Of a DNA stretch of 64,000 nucleotides, positions 30,101-38,943 are shown piece after piece. Numbering within the stretch: position 1 is the first letter of the stretch; every line of letters begins with the position of its first letter. The position numbers and the translations under genes were made by a program. The stretch is from JACRCT01 sp049841135. GTDB taxonomy: Bacteria > Myxococcota > Myxococcia > Myxococcales > UBA5297. The notes below the pieces were generated by a model. The model ran no database searches. It saw nothing but the letters and a program-made list of their open reading frames with translations, and was not told the origin of the DNA. Location of the stretch: assembly GCA_049841135.1 (NCBI GenBank), contig JASGHK010000004.1, positions 744,001 through 808,000 on the forward strand, written 5' to 3'.

Positions 30101-30923
30101 ACGCCCAGCCCTCCATGTAAAGGGCGAAGCCGTAGGTCTTGCTCTCGGTGAAGGTGGCGGCCTTCTTGAAGTTCTCCAAGGCCTCGGTCAGCGGCTCCTT
30201 CTGGCCCTTGGAGCCGTCGAAGAAGTACTGGCCGATGGCCAGGTAGGCGTCGGGCAGGTACTTCGACTTCGGGTGGTCCTTGACGAGCTTGAGGTAGACC
30301 GTCGAGGCCTGCTGCTTCTTGTCCGACTCCCACATGTTGTGGCCGAGGAAGAAGAGCACCTCGTCCATGCGCGCGTATTTCGGGTACTTCTTGACGATGG
30401 TCCGGTACTGCTCGATGGCCGAGGTCTGGTAGGTCTCGCTGTTCTTCATGATGGCCTTCTGCTCCGCCTCAGCGCGGGCAGCACCGGCCTCGTCCTTCTT
30501 GTCGCGAGCCTTGAGGACCTCGTCGTATTTGCGGTTGGCCTCGAAGAAATAGAACTTCGACTCTTCCCAGTAGAGCTCGGCGAGTCGGAAGTAGAGGTCG
30601 GGGGCCTCGGCGGGGTTCGGGCCCAGCTTGATGATTTGCTGCAGGGTCTCGATCTGCTCGCGGCGCTTGGAGGCCACCTGCAGCTCGACGCCCAGCTTGT
30701 ACTGGTCGTACTCGAGGGCGGGGCGCTCCTTGACCTTCTCCTTCTTGTGCCGGGTGATGTCGCCGGCGAGGTCGCGCTCGGGGACCTTGGTGGCCTCTTT
30801 CTTCGAAAGCTCGGCTTCCTTGGGTGGCTCCTTCTTGGACGCGGCCGCACTGGCAGCGAAAGAGGAGCCCGCGGGCAGCCCGGCGAGCGAAAGGCACACG
30901 ACGAGGTAGAGGAGCCTTGGCAT
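27157..30923 (-). CDS. gltD: Periplasmic TPR protein GltD (AgnA), one frameshift
   Basis: About 1255 residues. Signal peptide (MPRLLYLVVCLSLAGLPAG) followed by a long series of TPR-like helical pairs (VLFFLGHNMWESDKKQQAST, ALYMEGWAYFNLADFKSAM, YLSIGELYQKSGQLQKALL), and a Pro/Lys tail with EPKPEPKPEPK repeats. Large exported TPR protein at the head of the gltDEFGHIJ order: AgnA/GltD. Frame changes near 29389. Unlike all other shifts in the window this one looks like a missing base (GCC-AG-ATC where GCC-CAG-ATC would restore the frame). Start ATG at 30923. Several inverted repeats lie upstream. The protein is expected to sit in the periplasm between motor and outer-membrane parts. Confidence 0.9.
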
Positions 30924-30971
30924 GCGTGACCCTAGCGAAAACGTTGAGGCTTTTTAAAGCTGCGGCATCAT

Positions 30972-31008
30972 CCGCCAACCCTTGGCGGACGGTCAACCAA
31001 TGGATTGG
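30972..31008. repeat. Two small perfect inverted repeats upstream of gltD
   Basis: CCGCCAA-CCC-TTGGCGG (30972-30988) and CCAAT-GG-ATTGG (30997-31008) lie 50-85 bases before gltD. They could be an operator or a structured leader at the head of the glt cluster. No convincing -35/-10 pair was found; an AT-rich CTTTAAAAAG follows on the minus strand. Confidence 0.4.
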
Positions 31009-31071
31009 AGGCCACCCACGGTGTGGACTGGAAGCCACGCCTGGGTCTGGCCCTGGGCCAGGGATAGACCA

Positions 31072-31105
31072 ACGCCCGGCCAGGCTCGAAGCCTGCGCCG
31101 GGCGT
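31072..31105 (-). terminator. Hairpin after the basic DNA-binding-like gene
   Basis: Stem ACGCCCGGC/GCCGGGCGT, extended inward by a second short CAGGC/GCCTG stem around TCGAA, located 60 bases after the stop at 31165. The 241-base gap to gltD contains this and the two inverted repeats above and no gene. Confidence 0.6.
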
Positions 31106-31164
31106 GGACTGTTGGCGGCACCCGAGGGACCTCGGCGCGCCGCGATTGGCCGGATCAAGCCCCG

Positions 31165-31521
31165 TCAGATCTTCGAAGCCGGGCGGACGACTTTCTTGCC
31201 GTCCTTGCTGCGCTCGACGGTGACGAGGTTCTTCTCGGCGTCCACCTCGGCCACGGTGGCCTCGAACTCGCCGCGGCCCTGGCGGTACTTGACGGCCTGG
31301 CCGACCTTGAACTTGGAGGCGTCGCCCGAGCCCTTGGCCGCACGGCGCGCGGGACGGGCACGGCCGGCAGCCTTCGGGGGACGGCCGGGGCCGTGGCGGG
31401 CCGGCGCGCCGGAGACGAACTGCTCAGCTCGCTCCAGAAGCTCGCGGTACGGCTCGAGCGTGCGCTCGACCTCGACGGCCACGAGGTTGCGAATTGCCGT
31501 GTTCCGGTCGTCCCTTGCCAT
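31165..31521 (-). CDS. Basic DNA-binding-like protein with AT-hook-type motif
   Basis: 118 residues. The N-terminal 50 residues form an acidic/hydrophobic helix (IRNLVAVEVERTLEPYRELLERAEQFV), probably a coiled-coil dimeriser. The middle is basic and contains GRPPK, the core of an AT-hook minor-groove motif, within GPGRPPKAAGRARPARRAAK. The C-terminal 45 residues form a small beta domain (FKVGQAVKYRQGRGEFEATVAEVD). This architecture suggests a nucleoid-associated or H-NS-like regulator; that is inference. The ATG at 31521 has AAAGGA 8 bases upstream; the TTG 18 bases earlier is less likely. An imperfect palindrome lies 65 bases upstream, possibly its own operator. Confidence 0.7.
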   Translation of the reverse strand: MARDDRNTAIRNLVAVEVERTLEPYRELLERAEQFVSGAPARHGPGRPPKAAGRARPARRAAKGSGDASKFKVGQAVKYRQGRGEFEATVAEVDAEKNLVTVERSKDGKKVVRPASKI

Positions 31522-31585
31522 TCGCGGATTCCTTTTCAATCGAATCGAGAGGAATCAAAATGCCGCCGTGTCGTATGCGAATTCG

Positions 31586-31615
31586 TTTCGCGATGCAATC
31601 GCATCGTTTGCGAAA
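31586..31615. promoter_or_regulatory. Imperfect palindrome upstream of the basic DNA-binding-like gene
   Basis: TTTCGC-GATGC-AATC-GCATC-gttt-GCGAAA. Two nested pairs of inverted arms in a locally AT-richer segment. On the minus strand a weak promoter (TTGCAT, 17 bases, TACGAC) overlaps it, so bound protein could block transcription of the gene at 31165-31521. Confidence 0.4.
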
Positions 31616-31639
31616 GTCCGATTTCCAGCGGATTTGTAA

Positions 31640-32528
31640 TCAGCCTCCGGCGGGCCGGAGGCAGTGCGGGGCGAGCCGGCACGGCCCACACGCCTCCTTC
31701 GACCGCCGCCGCGGGCAGGCCCCGCTCATCCCGTGGTGGCAGAGCGCGAAGTCGTAGCGGACCGGGTCCTCCGGGTCGAGCTGCCGCAAGGAGGCGGTCA
31801 CGTCCTCGGCGGTCGCCCACGAGAGGTCGCTGCGGCGGGTCAGCCCCAGGTTGAGCGCGATGCGCGCGACGTGCGTATCGAGCGGAATCACCAGCGCCGA
31901 GGTGGGCACGCCCTTCCACAGCCCCAGGTCGATGGGATCGCACGGGCCGCCGCGGACCATCCACCTCAGCAAGAGCAGCAACCACTTGCACGCCCCGCCG
32001 CGTTCGGGCTCCGGGAGGAGGTGATGGAATCCGCGCATGGGCCCCAGCACCGGCCTCGACCTTCTTCTGGGGAGCGCTGCGGCGAATCCGTGCGGCGAAG
32101 CTCGAGAGCGCCGGCCGCAACCCTCGGATTCATTCAATGCTTCGGCGAAGGCCTGCCCCAGGCTGCCCGCCTCGCGCTGGACGGTTCCGGCAGCGGCGAA
32201 CAGGGCTGCCGGAATCGGCCGGCGTATTGAAGCGATAGGAAAGGTCGGCAAACAAGGCGCGGTGCCTTCGGAGGTCGAGGCCTTGGGCCAGCTCGCTCGG
32301 ATGGTCACCGACCCGGCGCCAGAGCTCCTCGAGCTTGGGCCCGAACAGGTCCGCCCGGCCGTACGCGAGGCACGACGAGACGAGAGCGACAATCTCGGCG
32401 TCTTCCGGCCGCGGATATCGCCGGGGAAACCGGACCGGATCCGCGGCGACCCGCTGGGCCATCGCCTCCGGGTCGAGCAACGCCTCGAGGACGGGCTTGA
32501 GCTTCTGGGCTCGGTCGGGGCGGATCAT
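31640..32528 (-). CDS. TIGR02757 family protein, frameshifted
   Basis: About 295 residues if joined, the usual family size. Conserved blocks are ALVSSCLAYGRADLF near residue 50, LSYRFN near 100, and in the second half LLLLRWMVRGGPCDPIDLGLW, PTSALVIPLDTHVARIALNLG, LDPEDPVRYDFALCHHGMSG and a C-terminal Cys cluster (CPRRRSKEACGPCRLAPHC). The family has helix-hairpin-helix/DNA-glycosylase-like features and the cysteines could bind an iron-sulfur cluster as in endonuclease III relatives; biochemical function is unknown. One extra base near 32214 (GAT-T-CCG) breaks the frame. The segment 32050-32130 reads poorly and may hold a further compensating pair of errors. ATG at 32528 has only a weak ribosome-binding site. 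Confidence 0.75.
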
Positions 32529-32598
32529 GGGCTCGTCGGAGAGAACCGGAGCGCCGGCCTCTCCCCTTCCCTCTCGTCGTCGCTGCCTTCCGGTGTGT

Positions 32599-33123
32599 CT
32601 AGCGCGTGATCTCGCGCACCGCATGGCCCAGCTCGGGGAGGATGAGCCGGGAGAGCGCCAGGCGGGCGGCGGCCGGTGAGCCCGGCAACGCGAAGACGAT
32701 CATCCCGCGGAAGGTGCCGGCGACCGCGCGCGACATCATCGCCGGCGTGCCAATCTCCTGGAACGAGAGCATGCGGAACAGCTCTCCGAAGCCGTCCAGG
32801 CGCTTCTCCAGCCGCGAGGCGAGCGTCTCCACGGTCGTGTCGCGCCGGCCGAGGCCGGTGCCGCCGCTGATGATGACCGCCTGGGCCTTCGCCGCCGGGG
32901 CCTGGTGCTCGAGCACGTCCGAGAGCTGCGCCGGCTCGTCCTTGATGATCGCCCTGCCCGCCACGGTGTGCCCCGCGGCGGTGAGCAGCTCGCAGATGAG
33001 CGCGCCGGAGGAGTCGCTCTGCTCGTCCCGGGTGTCGCTGCTGGTGACCACGAAGCAGGCGACCGAAGCCGGCGCGTGCGCCTTGTGCTCGTGGTGGGTG
33101 CCGTGCTTGGTCGGGTCGTGCAT
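32599..33123 (-). CDS. moaB: Molybdenum cofactor biosynthesis protein MoaB
   Basis: 174 residues. MoaB/Mog-type molybdopterin adenylyltransferase fold. Visible motifs: FVVTSSDTRDEQSDSSG at the start of the nucleotide-binding core, IISGGTGLGRRDTTVETL (the molybdopterin/ATP-binding GGTG loop) and a FALPGSPAAARLAL C-terminal block. It has a His-rich N-terminal extension (HDPTKHGTHHEHKAHA) that could bind metal. In the pathway MoaB/Mog adenylylates molybdopterin before molybdate insertion. The start at 33123 is 4 bases from the stop of the Rieske gene, so it is the last gene of the lipoprotein-Rieske-moaB operon. No other moa genes are in the window. Confidence 0.92.
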   Translation of the reverse strand: MHDPTKHGTHHEHKAHAPASVACFVVTSSDTRDEQSDSSGALICELLTAAGHTVAGRAIIKDEPAQLSDVLEHQAPAAKAQAVIISGGTGLGRRDTTVETLASRLEKRLDGFGELFRMLSFQEIGTPAMMSRAVAGTFRGMIVFALPGSPAAARLALSRLILPELGHAVREITR

Positions 33124-33127
33124 GGAA

Positions 33128-33442
33128 TCAGTCTTCCTCGAGCGTGAGCGTCAGCTCGCCGTCTTCGATGGCCACGTCCCACGCGTCCTGGTCGCCGCAG
33201 ACGTGGGGCGCGTTGACGTTGGTGCCGGTGATGAGGTCGAAGGTCACGCCGTGGCACGGGCAGGTGATGTAGCGGCCCTCCGCCTCGCCCTGCGACAGCA
33301 GGCAGCCGGCGTGGTTGCACCAGTCGCTGATGGCCCAGTAGCGGCCGTCGAAGCGGCTGACCAGGATGATCCGCTCGCGCAGGTCGACGCTGCGGTACTG
33401 CCCCTCTTCGAGGTCGGGCGGGCCCAGCCGGAAGCGCTTCAT
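33128..33442 (-). CDS. Rieske [2Fe-2S] protein
   Basis: 104 residues, essentially one Rieske domain. The cluster ligands are visible as CNHAGC (Cys and His of box 1) and CPCHG (box 2), separated by 18 residues (WCNHAGCLLSQGEAEGRYIT). No membrane anchor or signal peptide, so it resembles soluble ferredoxin-type Rieske proteins of dioxygenases or NirD-like proteins. It could hand electrons to a partner oxidoreductase, but none is adjacent. ATG at 33442 overlaps the TGA of the upstream lipoprotein gene by one base (TGATG) and a GTG three bases earlier is an alternative start. Translational coupling is likely. Confidence 0.92.
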   Translation of the reverse strand: MKRFRLGPPDLEEGQYRSVDLRERIILVSRFDGRYWAISDWCNHAGCLLSQGEAEGRYITCPCHGVTFDLITGTNVNAPHVCGDQDAWDVAIEDGELTLTLEED

Positions 33443-34075
33443 CACTCCTCGTCCTTGGGCGGCCCGCCGCCCATGTCGATGTCCCCGGAGGCCTTGTCGA
33501 CGATGGCGCGGATCTTCGGGGCATCGGGGGCGTCGGGCGCGGCCAACAGGTAGGACTTGTAGTGCTCGAGCGCCTTCGCGCTCTGCTTCATCTTCGCGTA
33601 GCAGGTGCCCAGCGCCTTGTGCGGCGGGGCGAGCCGCCCATCAATCTCCAGGGCACGCAGCAGGTACGGCAACGCCTCGGGGCAGCGGTTGGCCTTGGAG
33701 AGATCCTGCCCGGCCTTGGTGAGCGGGATGGGGTTGTTCGGGTCGATGTTCTTGGACTTGGGGTCCCAGGTCCCGGGACGCATGTAGAAGACGATGGACT
33801 CGGCTGTGTGGCTCTTGATGTCGTCGTTGGAGAGGGTCGAGCTCGGCCGGCAGGTAGCCCTCCTTGCTGAACACCAGCTTGCGGGTCGTCGCCGGGCCTT
33901 CGGCCTTGACCACCAGCGGCGTGATGCCGTGCTCCTCGCCGTCGATGGTGACCGTGCAGCTCGCGGGGATGGTCTGGATGGCCACCTCGGGAGGCAGCAC
34001 CCTGTCCATCTGCGCCTTCGGTTCGGAGCAGGCGGCCAGCGAGGCGAGGGCGACGGCGAGAGCGAGGCGGCGCAA
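33442..34075 (-). CDS. PEGA/TPR lipoprotein, one frameshift
   Basis: About 210 residues. The signal peptide RRLALAVALASLAAC ends in a lipobox (SLAAC). A PEGA-like beta domain follows (SCTVTIDGEEHGITPLVVKA, KLVFSKEGYLPAEL), then two to three TPR helices (ALPYLLRALEIDGRLAPPHK, KALEHYKSYLLAAPDAPDA) and an acidic tail. PEGA domains are usually on the outer cell surface or in the periplasm. One extra base near 33838 (GAG-CTC-G-ACC) shifts the frame between the two domains. I choose TTG at 34075 because GGAGG lies exactly five bases upstream and the signal peptide begins there; an ATG at 34114 is possible. First gene of an operon with the Rieske and moaB genes. Confidence 0.8.
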
Positions 34076-34213
34076 GGAGACCTCCGGTGTGCGATTCCGC
34101 GCGGAGGATTCCATAACTGCCAGGGCCTTGCCAGCCACGCGCGCTGTCGGCTCCTGGCTTGCTAAAGATAGGCAGCTAAAACGTGACATGAGTCGCCTGT
34201 GCTTGATCCCTCT

Positions 34214-34232
34214 GGGCGGCTCGCCGCCGCCC
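34214..34232 (-). terminator. Hairpin after the HelD-type helicase gene
   Basis: GGGCGGC-TCGCC-GCCGCCC, 7 bp, starting 8 bases beyond the helicase stop at 34240. Confidence 0.45.
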
Positions 34233-34239
34233 ACCGGGA

Positions 34240-36384
34240 CTACCGCTGCGTGCCGGCCAACAGGTGCGACGGCGTGCCGACCGCGACCACCCAGAGCTGG
34301 TGCGAGGCACGCGTCACCGCCACGTGCAGCGCCCGCCTCGAGTCGTCGTCGAGCGGGTAGGCCTGAGCCGAGGCGTCGGGGACGATGACGTAGTCGAACT
34401 CCAGCCCCTTGACGTTGCCCACGTCGGTGACGTCGATGCCAGGCTGGAAGCTGAAGTCGCCGTCGACCACCAGCCGCGCCTCGGGCAGGTCCGAGAGGAC
34501 GCGGTGGAACGCCGCCGCCGCCTCGGGCGTGCGCGCGACGACGCCCACGCTGGCCTGCGGCTCGCGCTCGACCAGGTCGCGCACGGCGTCGGCGATGAAC
34601 AGGTTGGCGTGCGCCTCGCTGGGGAAGTCGAAGCGGCCCACCGGAGCGCCGTCGCGGCCGGCCTGCACCGGCTCTTCGGGAGCGAGCGGGCCCAGGACCC
34701 TGCGGGCGAGCTCGGCGATCGGCCGCGGGCAGCGGTAGGACACCTGCAGGCGGCAGGTCGCGGCGTTGGGCGCCCCCAGCGCCGCGAGCGCCTGGTCCCA
34801 GCCGGCGAAGCTGGTGAAGGTCTGCTGCGCGTCGTCGCCGGCGAGCGTCACGCTGTGCTGGCCGCCCTGGTCGCCCAAGAGCTTGCCGAGGACGAACAGC
34901 TCGAAGAGCGAGATGTCCTCGGCCTCGTCGACGACCAGGTGGGCCAGCCGCGTCCCGCCCAGCGCCGAGCGCCAGGCCTTGAGGAACAGGAAGATGGGCA
35001 GGTCCTCCAGGTCGATCGTGCCTGCGAGCTCCTCGGGCGTGCCGTCCGACAGCCCCAGCCCGTCCACCGCGTCCATCTCTCCAGGGCCAGCCGCGTCGCG
35101 CTCCGGCAAGGACTGGATCTGCAGCATGGTGTGCCGCACCGTCTCGTCGATGCAGGTCGTGGGCAGGCCCCCGTGCGCGCCCTCGACCACCGCGGCCAGG
35201 AAGGTGCGGTCGGTGAAGAGCTCGGCCAGCTCGCGGCGGATGGGCCCGTAGGAGGTCCCCCCGCTCGTGCCCTGGCGCAGCAGCCGCTGCCGCAGCGCGT
35301 GGTAGAGCGACGGGTGGCGCTTGAGCCGGGCGATGAGCGGCGGCGTCTCCGGGCACAGGCGGGGCGGGGTCCCGAAGGAGCCGTGCACCCGCTCGCGGAA
35401 CCAGGCCTCGAGCGTCTTGACCGAGACCGCGCCCAGCCCCAGAGGCTCGAGCAGCCGCGACGAGAGGCGGGCGAGCCCCGGCTCGGGGACGACGACCTGG
35501 ATGCGCTGGACCGGGTACTTCTTCGGCTCCTGGAAGGCGAGCGTCGAGAGCCGGTGGAGCGCGACGGTGGTCTTGCCGCTGCCGGCCGAGCCCAGGACGA
35601 GCAGCGGCTGGTCGCCGGGCGCGGAGAGCGCGTCATACTGCTCGCGGTCGAGCAGCGCCGAGACGTCGGCCTGGCGGCTCCGATCGGTGAGGCCCTGGCC
35701 GACGCCGAGGCTGCCGGCGCGCGCCGCGGTCCCTGCCCCGCCGCCCAGCCCCGAGCGCGAGCCCTCTTCGGCCCAGCGGCCGTCGTCGCGCCGGCGCACC
35801 AGCACGCGCGAGCCGGCGACGATGCGGGTGAGCTGCCCGTTGTGGATGACGACCACCCGGCGGACGACGACGGTGCCTTCGGCCAGCCGGCCCGGCAGCT
35901 GCTCCTCGAAAGGGTCGCCCTCGCGGTAGCGGTAGTAGAGCCGGGCGATGGGGGCGAAGCGCCAGTCGACCACGCGGACGTTCTGGTGCGTCGAGACGAA
36001 GCTCGCGCGGCCCAGGCAGAAGTCGCGCTCGCCGTCCTGCTCCTTGAGGCGCAGGTGGGCGAAGTAGGGGGCGCGGGCGTCGACCGCCGCCTCCTCCTGC
36101 GGCTGCTCGAGGAGCGAGCGGACGACGTTCATCTCCTGGAAGAGCGTGGGCAGATCGTGGGCGGCGGCCTTGGAGGCCAGCTCGCGCAGCTCCTTGAGGC
36201 GCTCGAGCAGGTCGGCCTCGTCCCGCTTGCGGGCGGGGCTCTTCTCGGCGAGGGCGCCCTGGACGCGGGCGAGCAGCTCCTCCTCCTCGCGCACGATGGC
36301 CTGGGCGTCGGGGGAGAGGCCCTCGGTCGGGTCCGCGGGCGTAGGCATGAAGGGTGGCTGGGAGGCGAGGAGTCGTTTTTCCAT
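34240..36384 (-). CDS. HelD/UvrD-type superfamily 1 helicase
   Basis: 714 residues. An N-terminal coiled coil (EEEELLARVQGAL to LRELASKAA) and the HelD signature RVVDWRFAPIARLYYRY near residue 140 precede a superfamily 1 ATPase core: Walker A VLGSAGSGKTTVALHRL near 270, Walker B LVVDEAEDISLFELFVLG, motif III GDDAQQTF, motif IV YRCPRPIAELARR and a C-terminal VTRASHQLWVV motif VI. HelD-class proteins use ATP to remove stalled RNA polymerase from DNA; this one has the right length and layout, but a DNA-repair helicase role cannot be excluded. The ATG at 36384 is chosen as the first Met before conserved sequence; AAGGAG lies unusually far (about 20 bases) upstream. Divergent from polX across 131 bases. 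Confidence 0.88.
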   Translation of the reverse strand: MEKRLLASQPPFMPTPADPTEGLSPDAQAIVREEEELLARVQGALAEKSPARKRDEADLLERLKELRELASKAAAHDLPTLFQEMNVVRSLLEQPQEEAAVDARAPYFAHLRLKEQDGERDFCLGRASFVSTHQNVRVVDWRFAPIARLYYRYREGDPFEEQLPGRLAEGTVVVRRVVVIHNGQLTRIVAGSRVLVRRRDDGRWAEEGSRSGLGGGAGTAARAGSLGVGQGLTDRSRQADVSALLDREQYDALSAPGDQPLLVLGSAGSGKTTVALHRLSTLAFQEPKKYPVQRIQVVVPEPGLARLSSRLLEPLGLGAVSVKTLEAWFRERVHGSFGTPPRLCPETPPLIARLKRHPSLYHALRQRLLRQGTSGGTSYGPIRRELAELFTDRTFLAAVVEGAHGGLPTTCIDETVRHTMLQIQSLPERDAAGPGEMDAVDGLGLSDGTPEELAGTIDLEDLPIFLFLKAWRSALGGTRLAHLVVDEAEDISLFELFVLGKLLGDQGGQHSVTLAGDDAQQTFTSFAGWDQALAALGAPNAATCRLQVSYRCPRPIAELARRVLGPLAPEEPVQAGRDGAPVGRFDFPSEAHANLFIADAVRDLVEREPQASVGVVARTPEAAAAFHRVLSDLPEARLVVDGDFSFQPGIDVTDVGNVKGLEFDYVIVPDASAQAYPLDDDSRRALHVAVTRASHQLWVVAVGTPSHLLAGTQR

Positions 36385-36515
36385 GGTGTCGTTCGCGCTG
36401 GGGGGCTCCTTATAACCCGCGTCCGGTTCGAGTTCCGGCCCGATTTGGAGCAGGCAGCCCACTTCGTTGACGGGCCCGCCGCCGGGCTCTACGGTCGGGG
36501 CCTTCGGAGGCTGCC

Positions 36516-38278
36516 ATGGTCAATCGTCTTCCCCTCCCGGCCGGACAGGCCGACCGCCGCGAGGTGGCCCGGATCCTCCGGGAAATCGGCACCCTGCTTC
36601 AGAATCAAAGGTGAGAACCCCTTCAAGACCCGGGCCTACGAGACCGCCGCGAACCACATCGAGGAGCTGACCGAGGACAAGTTCGCCGAGCTCTTGAAGG
36701 AGCACCGGCTGGACGACGTCCCGGGCATCGGCGAGGCGATCTCCAAGAAGGTCACGACGCTGTGCGAGACCGGCCACCTCCCCTATTACGACGAGCTGCG
36801 GGCCGAGTTCCCGGCGGGCTTCCTCGCCCTGCTTCGGGTCGAAGGGCTGGGCCCCAAGAAGGCGGCCATCCTCTTCAAGGAGCTGAGAATCGGGTCGCTC
36901 GAGGAGCTGACGGCCGCCTGCAAGGAGGGAAAGGTCCGTGAGCTCAAGGGCTTTGGCGCCAAGACCGAGGCCCGGATCCTCGAGGGCATCGCCGCCTTGC
37001 GCCCCACGGACGAGCGCCAATCCCTGGGGCAGGCTCGCCCGGTCGCCGTGGAGATCGCGCAGCGGCTCCGCCAGGTGCCTGGCGTCGCCCACGCCGAGGC
37101 CGCGGGCAGCGTGCGTCGCTTCCGCGAGACCGTCGCCGACGTGGACGTCATCGTCGCCGCCGAGAAGCCCGACCCCGTCTTCGACGTGCTGGTGGGCCTG
37201 CCGTCCGTCGCCCGGGCCCTGGGCCGCGGCGACACCAAGTGCTCGGTGGTCCTGAACGACGGGTTGCAGGTCGATGTGCGGGTCGTGCCCGAGGCCTCCT
37301 GGGCCACGGCCCTCCACCACTTCACCGGGAGCAAGGCCCACCACGTCAAGTTGCGCGGCATCGCGCGAGAGAAGGGCCTGACCATCAGCGAATACGGGGT
37401 GGAGCGGCTCGACGACCACACCAAGCTGCCCATCCAGTCCGAGGCCGATCTCTACCAGGCGCTCTCCCTCGCCTACGTCCCGCCCGAGATGCGCGAAGAC
37501 CAGGGCGAGGTGGAGGCCGCGCGCGAGGGCCGGCTGCCTCGGCTCGTCGAGGCCGGCGACGTCCGCGGCTTCGTCCACCTGCACACCAAGGACTCCGACG
37601 GGTCGGCCACGGTGCTGGAGATGGCCCAGGCCGTCCGCGCGCTCGGCGGCACCTACATGACGGTCACCGACCACAGCCGCTCCGCGGGCTACGCGGGCGG
37701 GCTGGACGTCGATCGCCTGAAGGCCCAGTGGGACGCCATCGCCCAGGTGCAGGAGCAGGTGCCGCAGGTGCGCATCCTCAGGGGCTCCGAGGTCGACATC
37801 CTCGAGGACGGCACGCTCGACTACCCCGAGGAGGTCCTCGAGCAGCTCGACGTGGTGGTGGCGAGCATCCACTCCCGCTTCAAGATGGACGAGGAGGCGA
37901 TGACCCGGCGCCTCCTCGCGGCGCTGGACAATCCCCATCTGCACATCCTGGGGCACCTGACCGGCCGGCTCATCGGCAAGCGGGAGGCCTACGCCGTCAA
38001 GGTCGAGCCCATCCTGGAGAAGGCCGCCATGAAGGGCGTGGCGCTCGAGAATCAACGGCAACCCGGAGCGGCTGGACCTGTCGGCGGACCGCGCGCGCCA
38101 GGCCTGCACCCGCGGCGCGAAGCTGGTGCTCGCCACCGACGCCCACAGCGTCGCCTGCCTCTCGCATCTGGAGTATGCGGTGGCGACCGCGCGGCGGGGG
38201 TGGGTGCGTCCCGAAGACGTGCTCAACACCCTCCCGGTCGACGGCTTCCTGGCGGCGCTGCGCCGGCGCGCAAACTAG
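36516..38278 (+). CDS. polX: DNA polymerase/3'-5' exonuclease PolX, two frameshifts
   Basis: About 586 residues when joined, normal for PolX. Order: helix-hairpin-helix 8-kDa domain (ENPFKTRAYETAANHIEEL, DVPGIGEAISKKV), polymerase X catalytic part with GSVRRFRETVADVDVIV metal-binding aspartates near residue 190, DVRVVPEASWATALHHFTGS, and a C-terminal PHP phosphoesterase domain starting FVHLHTKDSDGSATVLEM with TVTDHSRS and VVVASIHSRFKM. It fills short gaps in base-excision repair and can trim 3' ends. One extra base occurs near 36603 (CAG-A-ATC) and another near 38051 (GAG-A-ATC, where LEINGNPERLDLS is restored). GGAGG lies five bases before the ATG at 36516. Confidence 0.93.
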
Positions 38279-38313
38279 CGGCCTTGGAGCGCTCTGCTAC
38301 CATCGGCCGCGCC

Positions 38314-38943
38314 ATGTCGAACCCGCATCGCCCGGCGCTCGTCGCCGGGCTGGCCACGCTCGCGCTGTCCGCCCTGCCCTGTGCCTCGGCCTTCGCCGAA
38401 CCGGAGCCGCTCTCTCCGCACGCCTTCAAGAAGCTGGTCGAGCGCGTGCAGCCCTGCGTCCTGAAGGTGGTCTCGCCGCGCCCGGGCGGCTTCGCGGTGC
38501 TGGTCGGGGTCAAGGGCGAGGTCATCGTCGACGACCGGGTGCTCGGCAAGGACGCCCTCACCATCGGGGTCGAGGTCAAGGGCGAGCGCCGCGAGGCCAC
38601 GCTGGTCGAGCGCGACGCGGAGCTGGGCCTGGCCCTCATGCGCCTGCCCGACGACGACTACCCGGCGGCGAGCGTGGGCGAAGCCAAGGCCCTGCAGCGC
38701 GGCGACGCGCTCGTCGGGGTGGCCTACGACGCCAAGAAGGGACCGGTCGCCGAGCCGGGGCACTTCGCCGGCACCCGCGAGGTCAAGGGCGTGACCCGGC
38801 TGCGCAACGACGTGGCCGGCCCGCCCGGCACCGCGCTCTTCAACTCCCGTGGCGAGCTCGTGGCGGTCCACGCCGGCCGCTCGCACGCCACCGTCGCCAT
38901 CGAGGAGCTGCGCGCGCGGTTCTCGAAGAAGAGGCCCGAGTGA
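38314..38943 (+). CDS. Exported trypsin-fold protein lacking the catalytic triad
   Basis: 209 residues. A signal peptide (MSNPHRPALVAGLATLALS, cleavage near AFA-EPE) precedes a domain whose strand pattern resembles HtrA/S1C peptidases (VQPCVLKVVSPRP, ELGLALMRLPDDDYPAASVG, GDALVGVAYDAKKGPV, ALFNSRGELVAVHAG). The catalytic His loop is replaced by GVKGEVIVDDRVLGKD and the GNSGGP serine loop by AGPPGTALFN, so no His or Ser nucleophile is visible. It is probably a binding protein rather than a protease. No ribosome-binding site; a TACCAT -10-like box ends 10 bases before ATG. Its last codon overlaps the next gene's GTG (GTGA), showing coupling to the CPBP protease. Confidence 0.75.
   Translation: MSNPHRPALVAGLATLALSALPCASAFAEPEPLSPHAFKKLVERVQPCVLKVVSPRPGGFAVLVGVKGEVIVDDRVLGKDALTIGVEVKGERREATLVERDAELGLALMRLPDDDYPAASVGEAKALQRGDALVGVAYDAKKGPVAEPGHFAGTREVKGVTRLRNDVAGPPGTALFNSRGELVAVHAGRSHATVAIEELRARFSKKRPE

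Noticed and set aside
7289..30923. Idea that the frame changes mean the gliding cluster is a decaying pseudogene locus
   Set aside because: The same density and type of change occurs in prfA, glnE, polX and other housekeeping genes, and amino-acid conservation continues unchanged across each site, with no in-frame stops or larger deletions.
34264..38943. 1559-residue open frame on the plus strand
   Set aside because: An accidental fusion: antisense of the helicase gene, then the middle of PolX, then the protease-fold gene. Only the parts after 36516 are real, and in three separate contexts.
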